Origin: Diphasiastrum complanatum
Lineage: Eukaryota > Streptophyta > Lycopodiopsida > Lycopodiales > Lycopodiaceae
NCBI GenBank assembly: GCA_029204225.1
Contig: CM055095.1
Coordinates: 36,808,597-36,872,596, forward strand
Reading direction: 5' to 3'
Length of the DNA: 64,000 nucleotides
The position numbers and the translations under genes were made by a program. Shown here piece after piece: positions 23,542 through 33,985 of the stretch; the first letter of the stretch is position 1, and every line of letters starts with the position of its first letter. The notes under the pieces were generated by a model. The model made no database searches, was not told the DNA's origin, and saw only the letters and a list, made by a program, of their open reading frames with translations.

Positions 23542-23733
23542 TCAATGTGAAACTTTTTCATCCTTCAACCTCCATCTGGCGACTGCTGCATCGTCTACTT
23601 CGAGTTTCCCTTTTGCACCTGTAACAACGTCATACAATTCTTTAGCCATTAGTACAGTTTTCATCTTTAATTTCCACATATGGTAATTGGCTCCATCAAG
23701 CTTGTCCATGATGGGACTGTGAAGAATTGCCAA
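23542..23733 (-). pseudogene. Copia F gag N-terminal fragment
   Basis: 63 residues from ATG at 23733: MAILHSPIMDKLDGANYHMWKLKMKTVLMAKELYDVV. This is the conserved 'L.G.NY..W..KM...L....L..VV' start of Copia gag. The capsid body, zinc knuckle and protease that should follow are missing, and sequence jumps into the pre-integrase block at about 23530, so one large internal deletion is inferred. Confidence 0.82.
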
Positions 23734-23749
23734 AAATTGGCAAATCTAG

Positions 23750-24450
23750 CTTGATCAAAAACCATGTAGAATAGTGTAAATTGTGTACACAAGTGGGTCC
23801 CACACATGTGAGGCCATGATGCCACGTGGGAAACCCATCCTAGTAGGTTAGGTCAAGTCAAAAGAGTTGGTCATGTCTATTTGGTGGTCATCCCTACTTT
23901 ATAGGACCTACACCTAAGTTTAAGGTGAAAATTTGACCAACTAGCTACCTACCAAGCATAACTCTAGGAAATAGACTAGGGTTTCATTTTAGGTCAAGGA
24001 GAGTGAGTTAACTTCCTTATTACATGCTAGAAATCCACCTAACTTCAAGAAGGAAGTCGAATTCGCTATGTATTCCCTCTCTCCATAGTGAGAAGATAGA
24101 AAATTTTTGGAGCTCATTGGCAATCTCAAGCTAGTTCACTATGTACATTGAGTTTTTGTGATCCAAATGAAACCAAATCAATTTCTACTTGTTTCTCAGG
24201 TTGAAGGCCGTACTACAGCCTGTAGTACACACGTGTGGGCTTGGATTTCAATGTTGATCAATGCTTTTGATTGTGAATGCTTGTTGTTTGTCATATTGCC
24301 AATCTAGATCAACTTTTTTGTGTCTAATTTTTTGATAGATTGTTAAGCAAGCATCCAATCACTCTTGTGGATCTTTTGTAGATCCATTTATGGTCCTAAA
24401 GTACAGTACTTTCACAGGGACTGGCTTTCCCTTGGAAATCCATGTGGAAG
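23750..24450 (+). mobile_element. Solo LTR related to the Copia G LTR, opposite orientation
   Basis: GGTTGAAGGCCGTACTACAG and CACACGTGTG near 24200 match, on the reverse strand, segments of the LTR at 27.6-28.4 kb (GTACGGCCTGCACCTGAAAC and CACACGTGTGGAGTACT). No coding region adjoins it. It sits in the leader of Copia F, between gag and PBS. Ends not fixed. Confidence 0.45.
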
Positions 24451-24586
24451 AATTAGTCTAAGTAATAGGAAAAACTATTAGTGACTTAAGTATGAAATTT
24501 TGATATAGAAGTACACAGCAAGAAAATAATTACTCTATTGGCTAGTAGAGTCTTGGACTATGGAAGCTTATCAGGCTATGAAAATA

Positions 24587-24598
24587 GCCCTAATACCA
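24587..24598 (-). other. Copia F primer-binding site (mutated)
   Basis: GCCCTAATACCA, two changes from the complement of the initiator-Met PBS, immediately before an LTR starting TGTTGGGG. Confidence 0.7.
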
Positions 24599-24712
24599 TG
24601 TTGGGGATAGAAGAAAGAGAGAGGGAGTGCTAAGAGGGTCAGTTGTGTGTGAGAGTACAAAAATAGCTCGAAAAGAAAAACGAACATGAATGAGAAGCAA
24701 AACTCAAAAAAG
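24599..24712 (-). mobile_element. Truncated 5' LTR of Copia F (family L)
   Basis: Collinear with the first part of 19203-20389 (GAAAGAGAGAGGGAG.GCTAAGAGGGTCAGT.GTGTGTGAGA segment), then cut at about 24712 by a gypsy LTR. Confidence 0.75.
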
Positions 24713-25275
24713 TGTTGGGGGTATTCCCGACGAAGTGTAAATAAATAAAATCGTCCAATAAAATGTGTTGCGAGGGCATGGCATCCTGCGCGTATAAGCC
24801 CATGGCCCAATGAGCACGCAAGCTAAGTTGTAGATAAAATAATAGGCTTGGGACCTTTGTAAGTAAAATAAAACTTGAGGCCCAAAGTCAATTTTAAATT
24901 AGAGATTACTTTTTTAGAGTTGGGTCCAATTTGGGACTCACATGAATCTTGTGAATTTCAATGTACTTTTTGTGGACCCTTGGATTAAATTGGGTCCAAG
25001 ATGAATCGATAGGATCAATGTAAATATTAGCCAATAGGATTTTGGGGGAAGGGCCTTTCCCATTTTATAAAAAGCCACCATTCGTACTCTATTTTCATGC
25101 TTAATGAGAAGGAGGAAACTCTATTGTTTCCATTTCTATGTTCTTGTTTTAATAGTTATGGTTTCTCCATTAGCATGCATCTTGAGCTCTTGAGCTAACC
25201 TCTCCCTCAACTCTATCTCTCTCTTTCTCTCTTCTCCCTCTTTCTCTTCTATTCTACCCTTCCCTTTCACCAACA
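24713..25275 (+). mobile_element. Gypsy H 5' LTR
   Basis: 563 bp from TGTTGGGGG to CACCAACA, giving a 6-bp inverted terminus TGTTGG/CCAACA. TATA-like CATTTTATAAAAAGCC at about 25060. Its second copy is not in the window, so the ends rest on terminal structure and on the break in the Copia F LTR. Confidence 0.55.
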
Positions 25276-26143
25276 ATCATGACGAAGTTAGTTTAAAGAA
25301 GTAGAGTTAGTGTGAGTAGTGTTAGCAGAGGTAGAGTTAGATAAAAAATAGGGAAGTAACTAAAAGTAGCATCTATGCATAGTTAGGTGCCTATCCAATA
25401 AACTAACCCTTGTTGACAGGCGGGAGGGCTATAACAACGTCAGATCGAAGACCCTACAGTGGCGTTGTGGTCAGAGATAGGTTTCCACTAACTAGTACAG
25501 CTGCATTTTAGTTATTTCTTGCTTTGTAGAGTAGTTTTAGGTAGATTTTTGGGAGTTTAGTTTTAGTTTTCTATATTTTTTTGTGTTTGGACTGTTTATA
25601 GCTAGCGGAGGAGGTGTGAGAGGGTAGAGGAGGTCCTGAACAACCTCTAAGAACTTGAAACCCAACCAACCAGCCCAAAAAAACCCAAAAAAGACACACC
25701 AATCTACATTTTGGAGGGAAAAAGAACCTAAAATCTCATCAGATTTTAATATCTCCAAAACCAGTAAGAGTAAACTCTTGCATGACTGGCAGAAGCTCTA
25801 GGGTACTGTCCCAGACCTGCATAGAAGCCTGCGAGAGTTAGTTCCAAGCAGGTTGCAAAAATCAGAGAAAATCATAAAAAAATTCAAAAAAACCCTTGAA
25901 AAAGTCCAAAAAATGCAAATCTTCACCAGAACTCTCGCAAAGCCCTCTGAAGTTCCATCTCAGTGAGACCAAGACACAGAGAAGCTTGCGAGAGTTAGTT
26001 TGATGTCTGAGTGCCTGTGCAAGAGTTCTCAGTGAAAAAAAGACAAGCAAGTACCAAAGAACCCTCGCAGAAACCAAAATTTTCAGTTCTATGGGCAAGA
26101 AAACATAGAGCAGGCTGTAAAGGTTGATCCAATTGCATGGGCG
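25276..26143 (+). other. Gypsy H leader
   Basis: Non-coding on the plus strand. Bases 25780-26060 carry repeated GCGAGAGTT / AACTCTCGC motifs that also occur, inverted, at 32.1-32.3 kb in the minus-strand gypsy remnant. This supports a shared element family. Confidence 0.45.
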
Positions 26144-27561
26144 GTGAAACCTATTGCACCCAAAGCTGATGTCGGATCATCCACAATAGATCACACGATT
26201 CATCGCCCATGGCCAACCAAGGGTGGTCACTATGATTCAGAGATGGATGTTGTGAGATGGACGGATGCATTAGCAACTATTGACTACGGGACATGTCAAT
26301 ATGAATCAGATCCTAAACCTAGCACATCTTCACCCAGATGTTACACTATAGACACACCAATCACATTTGGAGTGAATATGATAAACATAGCATGCCTATC
26401 AGTAGAACCTATTGAGAACCTAGTGGACGATGATTTAGCCCTTTGGCAACATGCTCTAACTTATAGTAAGGAGATTGAGCTTATTGATGAGCAGGTCCTA
26501 CACCACATGGATCCAGATCATTACGGAATCAAGAAAGTACCAGCTCAACCGCCGCAAAAATATGATATGGCAAAGGTCTCAAGGATCGATCCACCAAAGA
26601 CACCTGCAAATAAGAAGAATCAATTAAATCAATGCTACAACCAGGTGATCCGATGGAGTGATCTACCCGAGGAGGCTATAGCCATAGTGGATGTTGATAT
26701 TCGCAACCACGAGGCGAATGTCATGCCAGTTCTGGTGAAAGACAACAAGGATGAATCCACCAATATGACAAAAAAGGGCAAAAAGAAGGTGTTGGATTCC
26801 TTGAAGTCAATCAAAATGGACTCAGATACAGCGTCATCCTCTACTCGGATGATAGAAAATCAAAAGATGACCAGTCGGGCTAAGATCAATATGTTGAAAG
26901 AGAAATCTCGATGAGCTCCAGTTCACGAGATGTCTGAGACTTTCAAGAATGATACCTTGAATGACGTGGTAATTATGATGCCGCAAGCCCAGCGAGAACC
27001 TGATCAAAGTTAGGCACCAGCGGAACAAGTCTTCGAGGGACATGCACGAATACAGCCGATGAACCTTGCCGAGCCAAGTGAAGAAGAAAAGATAGTGCAT
27101 GTGGGAGAGCAGTTAACACCCACACAGTTCAAGAGACTACGATCATTGTTGGTGGAGTATAAAGACTTTTTTGCCTGGAGTTATAGTGATCTGAAGGGCA
27201 TTCCACCAACAGTAGTCCAGCACACCATACCCTTGGTGGATGGAGTAGTCCCCGAGGTGAGCCGTTACTACCGCTACAATTTGAACTACACAGAACTGAT
27301 TACGCAGGAGTTACAGAAGCTGTTAGATGCAGATTTCATTTATGAAATCGAACACACGGAATGGGTATCGCCGATAGTTATAGCACCCAAGAAAAATGGC
27401 AAAATGCAAATTTGTGTGAATCTGAAGGCACTAAATGCAGTCACCAAAAAGGATCATTTTCTTTTACCATTTACAGAAAGTGTCCTCGACAAAGTAGTTG
27501 GCACCGAAGCCTATAGTTTTTTAGACGGCGTCAACGGTTACAACCAGATGAAGATTGATGA
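26144..27561 (+). pseudogene. Gypsy H pol: linker and reverse transcriptase N-half
   Basis: 26144-26914 is a 256-residue frame without a named domain (SEMDVVRWTDALATIDYG, later a lysine-rich tail); position suggests the gag/protease-RT linker of an Athila/Tat-like pol. After two stops, 27059-27561 encodes RT: TPTQFKRLRSLLVEYKDFFAW, PLVDGVVPEVSRYYRYN, ADFIYEIEHTEWVSPIVIA, KMQICVNLKALNAVT, SFLDGVNGYNQMKIDE. It stops before the catalytic YxDD because Copia G sits at about 27562. No gag capsid or protease was recognised, so earlier deletion is likely. Confidence 0.85.
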
Positions 27562-28413
27562 ATTTTATAGTTTTTAGGACAATAATGATTGTACTTTACA
27601 ATCATAGAGAGTTATTGGTTTCTTAATCAATGGATCTATCAAGTTCTACACATTAGATCTTGATCTAGACTCACTACACTTGGATTTAAGCAAGAGCAAT
27701 GGATCAACACATCATAAATTAGTGAGAGTGGCCTCACACGTGTGGAGTACTATCCACAGTACGGCCTGCACCTGAAACAACAAGTACAATAATCCTAGAT
27801 AGCAATCATTCATAGAAATCACAAGACAAATGACTAGAAACCTCACAAAAGTGTAGAATGCAAAAGTCTCATCAATCTTCTTAGCAAAATGATGATCCTT
27901 TTATGGATCAAGTACATCCACGAGTCTGGTACAGTCTAGCAGGTCTTCACAGGTATGAAGAGTGCCACATCACTCAGATCTATCCATTTGATCCATCCTT
28001 GATCCTTAAAGTTGACCTTCTAGAATATGGCTAAAATCCAAAAAGCTAGTCTCCTAGAATATAGAAATATTCCCTACAAAATAGGATCTAAGGAAAATGG
28101 TCAACTCTTATCTTCTAGTACTCTATACACACGTGTGAACATCCACTTGCCATGTGGGAGCATTTACTCATGCACATGCAAGGAAAAGCTAATTTCTAGG
28201 TGACTAGTCAACTTGACTAAAAACTAGTCATATCATGTTCACACTAACTAGATTGATACAAAATCAATTTAGATATATACAAGTATAAAAAGTACATCCT
28301 TTCACACGTGGGAACAGGCTCCACACGTGTGAAATCAGATCATCAACATTATTCTAATGTTTGATCAATATTTACAATAACCAATGTCAAGTGAGAAGTG
28401 ATAATTTTCAACA
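27562..28413 (-). mobile_element. Copia G 3' LTR
   Basis: Lies between the break in gypsy H RT (about 27562) and CAACA followed by a pyrimidine-rich complement of a polypurine tract (28414-28421). The right end is well supported; the left end is where gypsy homology stops. Carries CACACGTGTG palindromes near 27757 and 28316. Confidence 0.6.
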
Positions 28414-28421
28414 CTCCTCCT
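28414..28421 (-). other. Polypurine tract of Copia G
   Basis: GAGGAGGAG-type run on the minus strand directly preceding the LTR start TGTTGAAAA. Confidence 0.7.
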
Positions 28422-28426
28422 CACTT

Positions 28427-29060
28427 CTAACTTGGCAAATCTAATGTACATCTATCTACAATTCCCAGAGCATATCTTAACTTAAAAAATGGATCTTTGG
28501 ACAATGGCTTGGTTGAGATATCAGCTATGCATTTGGATGATGGTACATGATGTAGTTGCACCTCCTTGGATTGTACCTTCTCCCTCACAAAGTGATGAGC
28601 TATCTCAATATGCTTTGTTCTAGCATGGAAGATAGGATTTGAAGCAATTTGTTGAGAAGCTTGATTGTCACAAAATATGTAAGGGATCTCCTCGGCCTTT
28701 ATCACATGTAGCTCCATCAAGAGTCTTCTTAGCCATAGGATCTCTTTGGTTGTTGAAGTCAATGCCTTGTACTCGGCTTCACAAGAAGATAGTGAGATTG
28801 TATCTTGATTTTTGGAAAGCCAAGATATTATTCCTCCACAAAGAAATGTTGCAAATGCACTAATGGACTTCCTATCCATCTTGTCACCTGCCTAATTTGA
28901 ATCCGAGTAGGCTCTCAAGTGCAAGTTAGATCCTTCATAAAGTATGCCAAAAACTCTAGTACTAGAAACATATCTACATACTCTCTTGGCACTTTTCCAA
29001 TGATGAACTAAAGGAGCTTGCATACTTTGACTCAACTTACCCCTTAGCAACAAGCCTAGC
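28427..29060 (-). pseudogene. Copia G RNase H
   Basis: 28879-28427 is an intact 150-residue RNase H C-half: DRKSISAFATFLCGGIISWLSK, SLSSCEAEYKALTSTTKEI, FCDNQASQQIASNPIFHARTK, HHFVREKVQSKEV, CIADISTKPLSK. 29060-28892 gives LSQSMQAPLVHHWKSAKRVCRYV and LRAYSDSN, the RT thumb/RNase H start. The preceding RT catalytic region is absent. Same subfamily as Copia E3. Confidence 0.87.
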
Positions 29061-29321
29061 TTTGTACTTACTAATAGATCCATCTTGATTGTACTTTATT
29101 CTATAAATCCACTTACATGCAAGTGGTTTCTTCCCTCTTAGAGGATTTACAAGATTCCAAGTATGATTTTCTTCTAATGCATCATACTCTACTTGCATTG
29201 CATCTCTCCAAACTTTAGATTTATATGCTTCTTCAAAAGATGATGGGTCTTCAAGCAATGTAGCTAAGAAGGAGTAAGAGGTAGAAGGTGTAGAGTCTTC
29301 CTTTTGCTTTCCCTTGTCCAC
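29037..29321 (-). pseudogene. Copia G linker and RT entry, ending at an internal deletion
   Basis: Frame 29321-29037 reads SSFEEAYKSKVWRDAMQVEYDAL, HTWNLVNPLRGKKPLACKWIYRIKYNQDGSISKYKARLVAKG, the conserved start of Copia RT. Immediately after VAKG it jumps into LSQSMQAP, which belongs at the far end of RT. The palm domain with YVDD has been removed cleanly, at a short GGGTAAG/AAGGGG-type junction near 29043. Confidence 0.85.
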
Positions 29322-30360
29322 ATAGGTGAGCCTTGAGGGCTCGACCTTGCTTCTTGATGATCTTCTCGGCCCTTTTGACTTGGATCCATGTCTCCATCCT
29401 CGGGTTTGTCAAGATCCTCCTCGGGTTTGTCAAGATCTTCAATGCACAATGGGTTAGATCCATTTGACAAGCTCTTAGCAAATTGTGACTCATCAAAAAG
29501 TACATCCTTGCTTACCTTTACTTTCTTGGAGATAGGATCATATATCCTATAGCCCTTGCTATTTTCTCCATAGCCAACAAAGATCCCTTTGAAGGAGGTA
29601 GCATCTTCTTTCCTTCTAGTCTCCAAAGGGATGTGAACATAACAAATACATCCAAAGATCTTAAAATCTTTTACATTGGGTTTCTTATCAAACAAGGCTT
29701 GATTAGGTGAGATCCCATCTATAGCACTACTAGGAAGTCTATTACACAAGTAATTAGCACATGTTATAGCTTCTCCCCAAAATGAGATGGAAAGTGATGC
29801 TCCAAGTCTTAAAGACTTTGCACACTCACATAGACTCCTATTTTTCCTCTCGGCCACCCCATTTTGTTGGGGGGTGTAGGAACAAGTGTATTGCAACTTA
29901 ATGCCATTGATCTCACAAAAGTCTTTCATTTTATTGGAGGTGTACTTTGATGGAAGTACTAAGTTGTTTCTCTACTAGAGACTTGAACTTAATGAAGGCT
30001 TCATAAACAAGACTTTTCTTTGATAGTAACTCAATCCATGTGAATCTAGTACAATCATCTATAAAAGCTACATACATCAAAGCACCCCCATTACTTGCAT
30101 GTGAAAAACTATGTACATCAGAGTGTATGAGATCCAAGGGAGAGGTAGATCTTGATGAAGATCTCTTCTAAGAAGATTTGTGTGACTTTGCAAGGCCACA
30201 TGCCTCACACATCTTTCCACACTTCTTGAAGGCTCTTGGTAGGCTGAGAGCTAGTTCCTTGCTTGCCATTGACTCCATAGATTAAAGATTAGGATGGCCT
30301 AATCTCTTATGTCATAGCTCCACTTGAGATAGCTCCTCTCTAGCCAAGTTCACACTTTCG
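29264..30360 (-). pseudogene. Copia G pre-integrase and integrase
   Basis: 30360-30138: stop-broken pre-integrase (HKRLGHPNL, then C..C in MCEACGLAKSH). 30137-29931: integrase start MDLIHSDVHSFSH, YVAFIDDCTRFTWIELL. 29929-29264: FCEINGIKLQYTCSYTPQQNGVAERKNRS split by frame, FWGEAITCANYLCNRLPS, VKDFKIFGCICYVHIP, FKGIFVGYGENSKGYRIYDP. The linker holds a 21-bp tandem duplication (DLDKPEEDLDKPED). 5' parts (gag, protease, 5' LTR) are missing; gypsy integrase resumes at about 30361. Confidence 0.87.
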
Positions 30361-30560
30361 CTTGCAACATTATACATAATCGTAGCCACGGACTATCTCA
30401 CCAAGTGGGTTGAAGCCAAGGTAGTAAGAGTAGCTGATGCTAGGACCACTGCCAAGTTCCTTTATGAAAATATCATTGTGTGCTTTGGATGTCTGATTGA
30501 GATAGTCAGCGATCGCGGAAGTCATTTCATCAATGAGACCATCAAGGTCTTGTTGGAGGA
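30361..30560 (+). pseudogene. Gypsy integrase core fragment (probably gypsy H)
   Basis: One plus-strand frame reads YIIVATDYLTKWVEAKVVRVADARTTAKFLYENIIV, FGCLIEIVSDRGSHFINETIK. The two Asp of the integrase core (ATDYLTKW and SDRGSHF) are visible. It stops at about 30560, where minus-strand sequence with no relation begins. Together with 26144-27561 it fits one gypsy element interrupted by Copia G, with RT C-terminus and RNase H deleted. Confidence 0.8.
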
Positions 30561-31736
30561 ATCCCAGTTGTCCAAAATGGCCTTGGTTGCTGTATGTGCC
30601 CAGAGTTTGGTACATCATCGTTAAGTTTGTTGAGACAGTCGGTACGGTGGCAGTGGCGACAAGAGCGATGGAGGTTGCGATGGTGATGGAAGAGGTAGTG
30701 GATAATGGAACAAAAATGGAAGTGGTATCAAGAGAGGAAACGGGAATGGGAACAGAAGCAATCGTGGATGGAACAAAAAGAGGAGTAGTGACAACAGAGA
30801 CAGGAGGAGGAGGTTGTACAGAAGAAGAAGTGGCGGTGGTTGATGGAGTGGTTACTGATGTGGCAGTGGTACGTCGTCTAGTGGTAGGTGGAGATGAGGA
30901 GGAAGGGGCAGCACCACGCATTTCCTTGTTGGCCGTTCTGTCAGTAACTGTGGGCTGGGAGGATGTGGATGCAGCAGATGGCGAATAAAGGTTAGTGTGC
31001 GACATGATGAAAGACAAAAGATTGGAGCGGCGGAAGCCACGCACTTTTGCCTCAAGAAGTGTGCAGGCAAAATTACACAATTGGGGACGTGCTGTGATAC
31101 GCTCACGGTTGTTGGGTTTGATGGAAATGGTTAGTTCGTAAATGAGGAAGGTGTGCCAGTCGTATGGCACAACCATGGGGCCAGGGAATCCCAGGAAGGA
31201 GTCCACTATCTAACTCAGCAACGTGGACTAGATTCTTTCCTTGCAAAATGTTGAAACAACTAGAAAGTGGTTCAACATATGCGCAGCCGCCTGTATGACT
31301 AGTTCCGTGATAGCATTTATCTGAAAACCGTTGTTAGTCTAGATGGAGATCTTTGGTGCAGTCTTGGTGATGAAAGGTTTGATCAGGCTTTTTGCCTGAC
31401 GATGGGAGATGGGCTGACGGTCACCAGACATAATGCCAATGGTGACCATCGAGTTTGCGTTAATCTTGACCTTGTATGTGTGGTACCTTGGTACAGGAAG
31501 TGGAAGCACGACTTTGACGCATCCCAGGTGGCATAAGCGTGAAGGGTGAGGCCCATGTTGATCTCAGAATGGAAAAGCGCCAGGAAAAAATCCATTGCCT
31601 CAAGAAGTGGGCCAGCAGTCTGAAGCCATGGTTGAATTAGAGTGTTACAGAGTAAGGGCCAGATCTGTGTGGCCCAGGGTATTTCACGCTGGATCACCTG
31701 CTTGGTGCTAGAGTCTTCAGAGGATGAAGAGGCCAC
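30561..31736 (-). pseudogene. Unidentified ORF downstream of gypsy integrase (possible Athila-type third ORF)
   Basis: Two minus-strand frames probably form one reading region. 31736-31383 starts MASSSSEDSSTKQVIQREIPW and includes a WDASKSCFHFLYQG segment. 31206-30561 includes FLGFPGPMVVPYDWHTFLIYEL, then a long Ser/Thr/Pro-rich low-complexity stretch. Neither matches gag, protease, RT, RNase H or integrase. They lie about 1.1 kb downstream of, and on the same strand as, a gypsy integrase C-terminus (33478-32888). Athila elements carry an extra ORF there, so that is the best guess; a captured gene is possible. Frameshift and stops lie between the two frames. Confidence 0.4.
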
Positions 31737-31737
31737 G

Positions 31738-32880
31738 TTAGGAATGATAGTTAAAGGATGAAAAAGTAAGAAAAATGGTAGAAAAGATAAAAAGAGGTGG
31801 AAACGACAAAAATTGTGAATAATGAGTGTCGGATGGTAAAAAATGTAGTTTAAAGCACAGATCTGAGTTTGGAATGTGCAAATGATAGCTTGTATGAAGT
31901 TTGGTCACAAACAGAGAACTTGGAAATTTCAGTGAAAATTTGAACAGAGCTTCGCCAACAAAGGTGACAAATGACTTGAATTCAGCCCTTATATAGCGGA
32001 ACTTAGAGTGCGTATTAGGTAAAATCCACTTTCCCTTGTTCAGTTCTGTCCAAATTTTGGCAGAGATCTTCTTCACAAAATTCTAAGGCCTTAGAGAAGT
32101 CATGAGAGTTCAGAAGGTGATTTGACTACCCTGCGAAGGTTCTGTGAGGGTTCAAACTGTCTGCGAGGGTTCAACTCTCGCAGGAGGTGATCTCTCACAC
32201 AACATGTCCCTGTGGTTGGATTTTCAAGATCAGACCTTGTAGGCATGCTACTTTCACTGCTCTGATTCCATTTATTCCCCTTGCGAAGGTTGGTAGGATG
32301 ATCTTGATGCTTTGCGAAGGTTCTAAAGATTCAGCCTCTAGGAACCCTCACACACACTAAAAAATGATGATTTCTATGGATGCATCTGGATTAGATCTAG
32401 TGATTGTCCAAGTTTCAAGAGCTATCTCCCAGGGGATCTCCAAAAAATCATGAAAAAGTGCTCTTTTAGAGTGTTTTTTTGACGAGATATTGAGATTCTC
32501 TAATTTTTAACTTTTGCAAACTAGTAATCAGCTTCATCCATGTTTGATCTGACTGTTGGTAGTTTTCTAGAAGTTCTGATGGATATTTGGTAGCAGATCC
32601 ATCAGTTTTGGGTGGATTTTGCCCTTAATTTGCCATAGTTACTGAGATCGAGGTCTCTGATCTACAAACTTGGAAAACTTATTGGCATAATCTGATGATC
32701 TCCTTCCTTCTTGATCCCATCTGGATCTGGATCCCTCTTGGATCCTGATGGATTTTTCTGATCTTGTCAAATCTGGTCGAATCTTGATGGATCTAGCTTG
32801 ATTTGGCTTGATCTTCCTAGATCTAGTTGTGATGGCCTAGCAGAATAGCTTTTCATAACGTGCCACCACCAATCTGGATC
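31738..32880 (-). other. Spacer of the minus-strand gypsy remnant
   Basis: A 112-residue frame at 32076-31738 has a hydrophobic Phe/Leu-rich C-terminal half but no domain I recognise. 32100-32350 holds repeated GCGAAGGTT / GCGAGGGTTCAACTCTCGC motifs shared (inverted) with the gypsy H leader at 25.8-26.0 kb. 32640-32830 has several near-repeats of 'TCTTGATGGATCT'. No gene is called. Confidence 0.4.
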
Positions 32881-32887
32881 TATCTCA

Positions 32888-33478
32888 CTACGGTGGCCAA
32901 TACTTGTGCAACCGGCTACCGTTGATGGGTGTGTCAAATGGTGTCCCATCTAGCTTCTCTAGATTCATGGCTCCATAATTAAGAATTTCTTTGATCCGAT
33001 AAGGACCTTCGTCTGTGAATTTTAGTTTTCTCTTGATTGCCTTGGTTTTATACATCAAGACCAGATCTCTGGAACGAATATCCTTCTTTTGTAACCTACG
33101 ATCGTGCCATGCTTTGCGTCTTTTCTTTTCAGCAGCCAGTGCATGCACAGCTAGTAAGCGTGTTTCACAGAGTTTGTGGAGAGCTTCGTGACGTAGTTGT
33201 AGAGATTTGGATTCATTAAGGCGTTGTGTTGTGGCAATCCTTAATGAAAACTCTACTGGCATTATAGCATCCTGACCATATACCAATTGGAAAGGTGTTT
33301 GATCAGTGCTTCTCTTATATGCTGTCCTGAATGCCCACAGAGCAACATGCAACTTGTGTTCCCAATCTGATCTGCTAGCTTCAACTATTTTCGTGAGCAC
33401 GCTACACAGGATCTTATTGGATGATTTTGCTTGCCCATTACCGCAAGGATAATAAGGCGTACTGGTTCTATGGAGTTA
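32888..33478 (-). pseudogene. Gypsy integrase C-terminal part
   Basis: Reading from 33478: YYPCGNGQAKSSNK, then KIVEASRSDWEHKLHVALWAFRTAYKRSTDQTPFQLVYGQDAIMPVEF, the third-catalytic-Glu-side region and C-terminal 'ALWA.RT....T..TPF.LVYG' block of Athila/Tat-like gypsy integrases. The C-terminus (DIRSRDLVLMYKTKA, FTDEGPYRIKEIL, NGSRLHKYW) is the usual DNA-binding GPF/Y-like module (GPYRI). The 170-residue frame 33400-32888 is intact, but RT, RNase H and the integrase N-half are absent. Confidence 0.85.
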
Positions 33479-33504
33479 ATGTAATTATACAAAATTTGAT
33501 ATCT

Positions 33505-33735
33505 GACCCTGCTGGCCCACGACTTCTACAAAACTAATATCTATCAAAGATCTACCAGCAATCCAAATAGATAATAGATAATATCTGCGTCATGCAAACT
33601 AAAACTATGGCGGATATATGACCCTGCTGGCCCACGACTTCTGCAAAACTAATATCTATCAAAGATTTATCAAACTAAAACTAATATCTATTTGGATCCA
33701 GGATCATGAGTGACCTATACTGATCGAGTTGAAGA
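33505..33735 (+). repeat. 115-bp tandem duplication
   Basis: GACCCTGCTGGCCCACGACT recurs at 33505 and 33620. The following CAAAACTAATATCTATCAAAG is also duplicated, with one base change before it. Copy 2 decays after about 50 bp. Confidence 0.85.
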
Positions 33736-33864
33736 CTAGTTTTGATTAGGTGCGAAAGAACAATATAGTTCTCAGGATTGACTGTTCAACATTTTAATCT
33801 ATGTGAGATAGAGTGTTGATGTATTTATATACATTTAGTCATGGACTGTGTTCAGAGGAATATT

Positions 33865-33985
33865 CTAAACTAAGGTTCAGAGCTACTATGATTATCATAG
33901 TTTCAGGCAAGATTTGGATCACTCTAAACTAAGGTTTAGAGCTACTGAATGGATCAGGCAAGAATCATTCTAAATAGAAATTGGA
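33865..33985 (+). repeat. 59-bp imperfect tandem repeat
   Basis: CTAAACTAAGGTTCAGAGCTACT (33865) and CTAAACTAAGGTTTAGAGCTACT (33924) plus a following TCAGGCAAGA; a weak third start lies at about 33970. Possibly LTR-derived. Confidence 0.7.

Noticed and set aside
30533-30988. Plus-strand 151-residue open frame (Val/Met-rich)
   Set aside because: Mirror of the Ser/Thr-rich minus-strand ORF; composition explained by the opposite strand.
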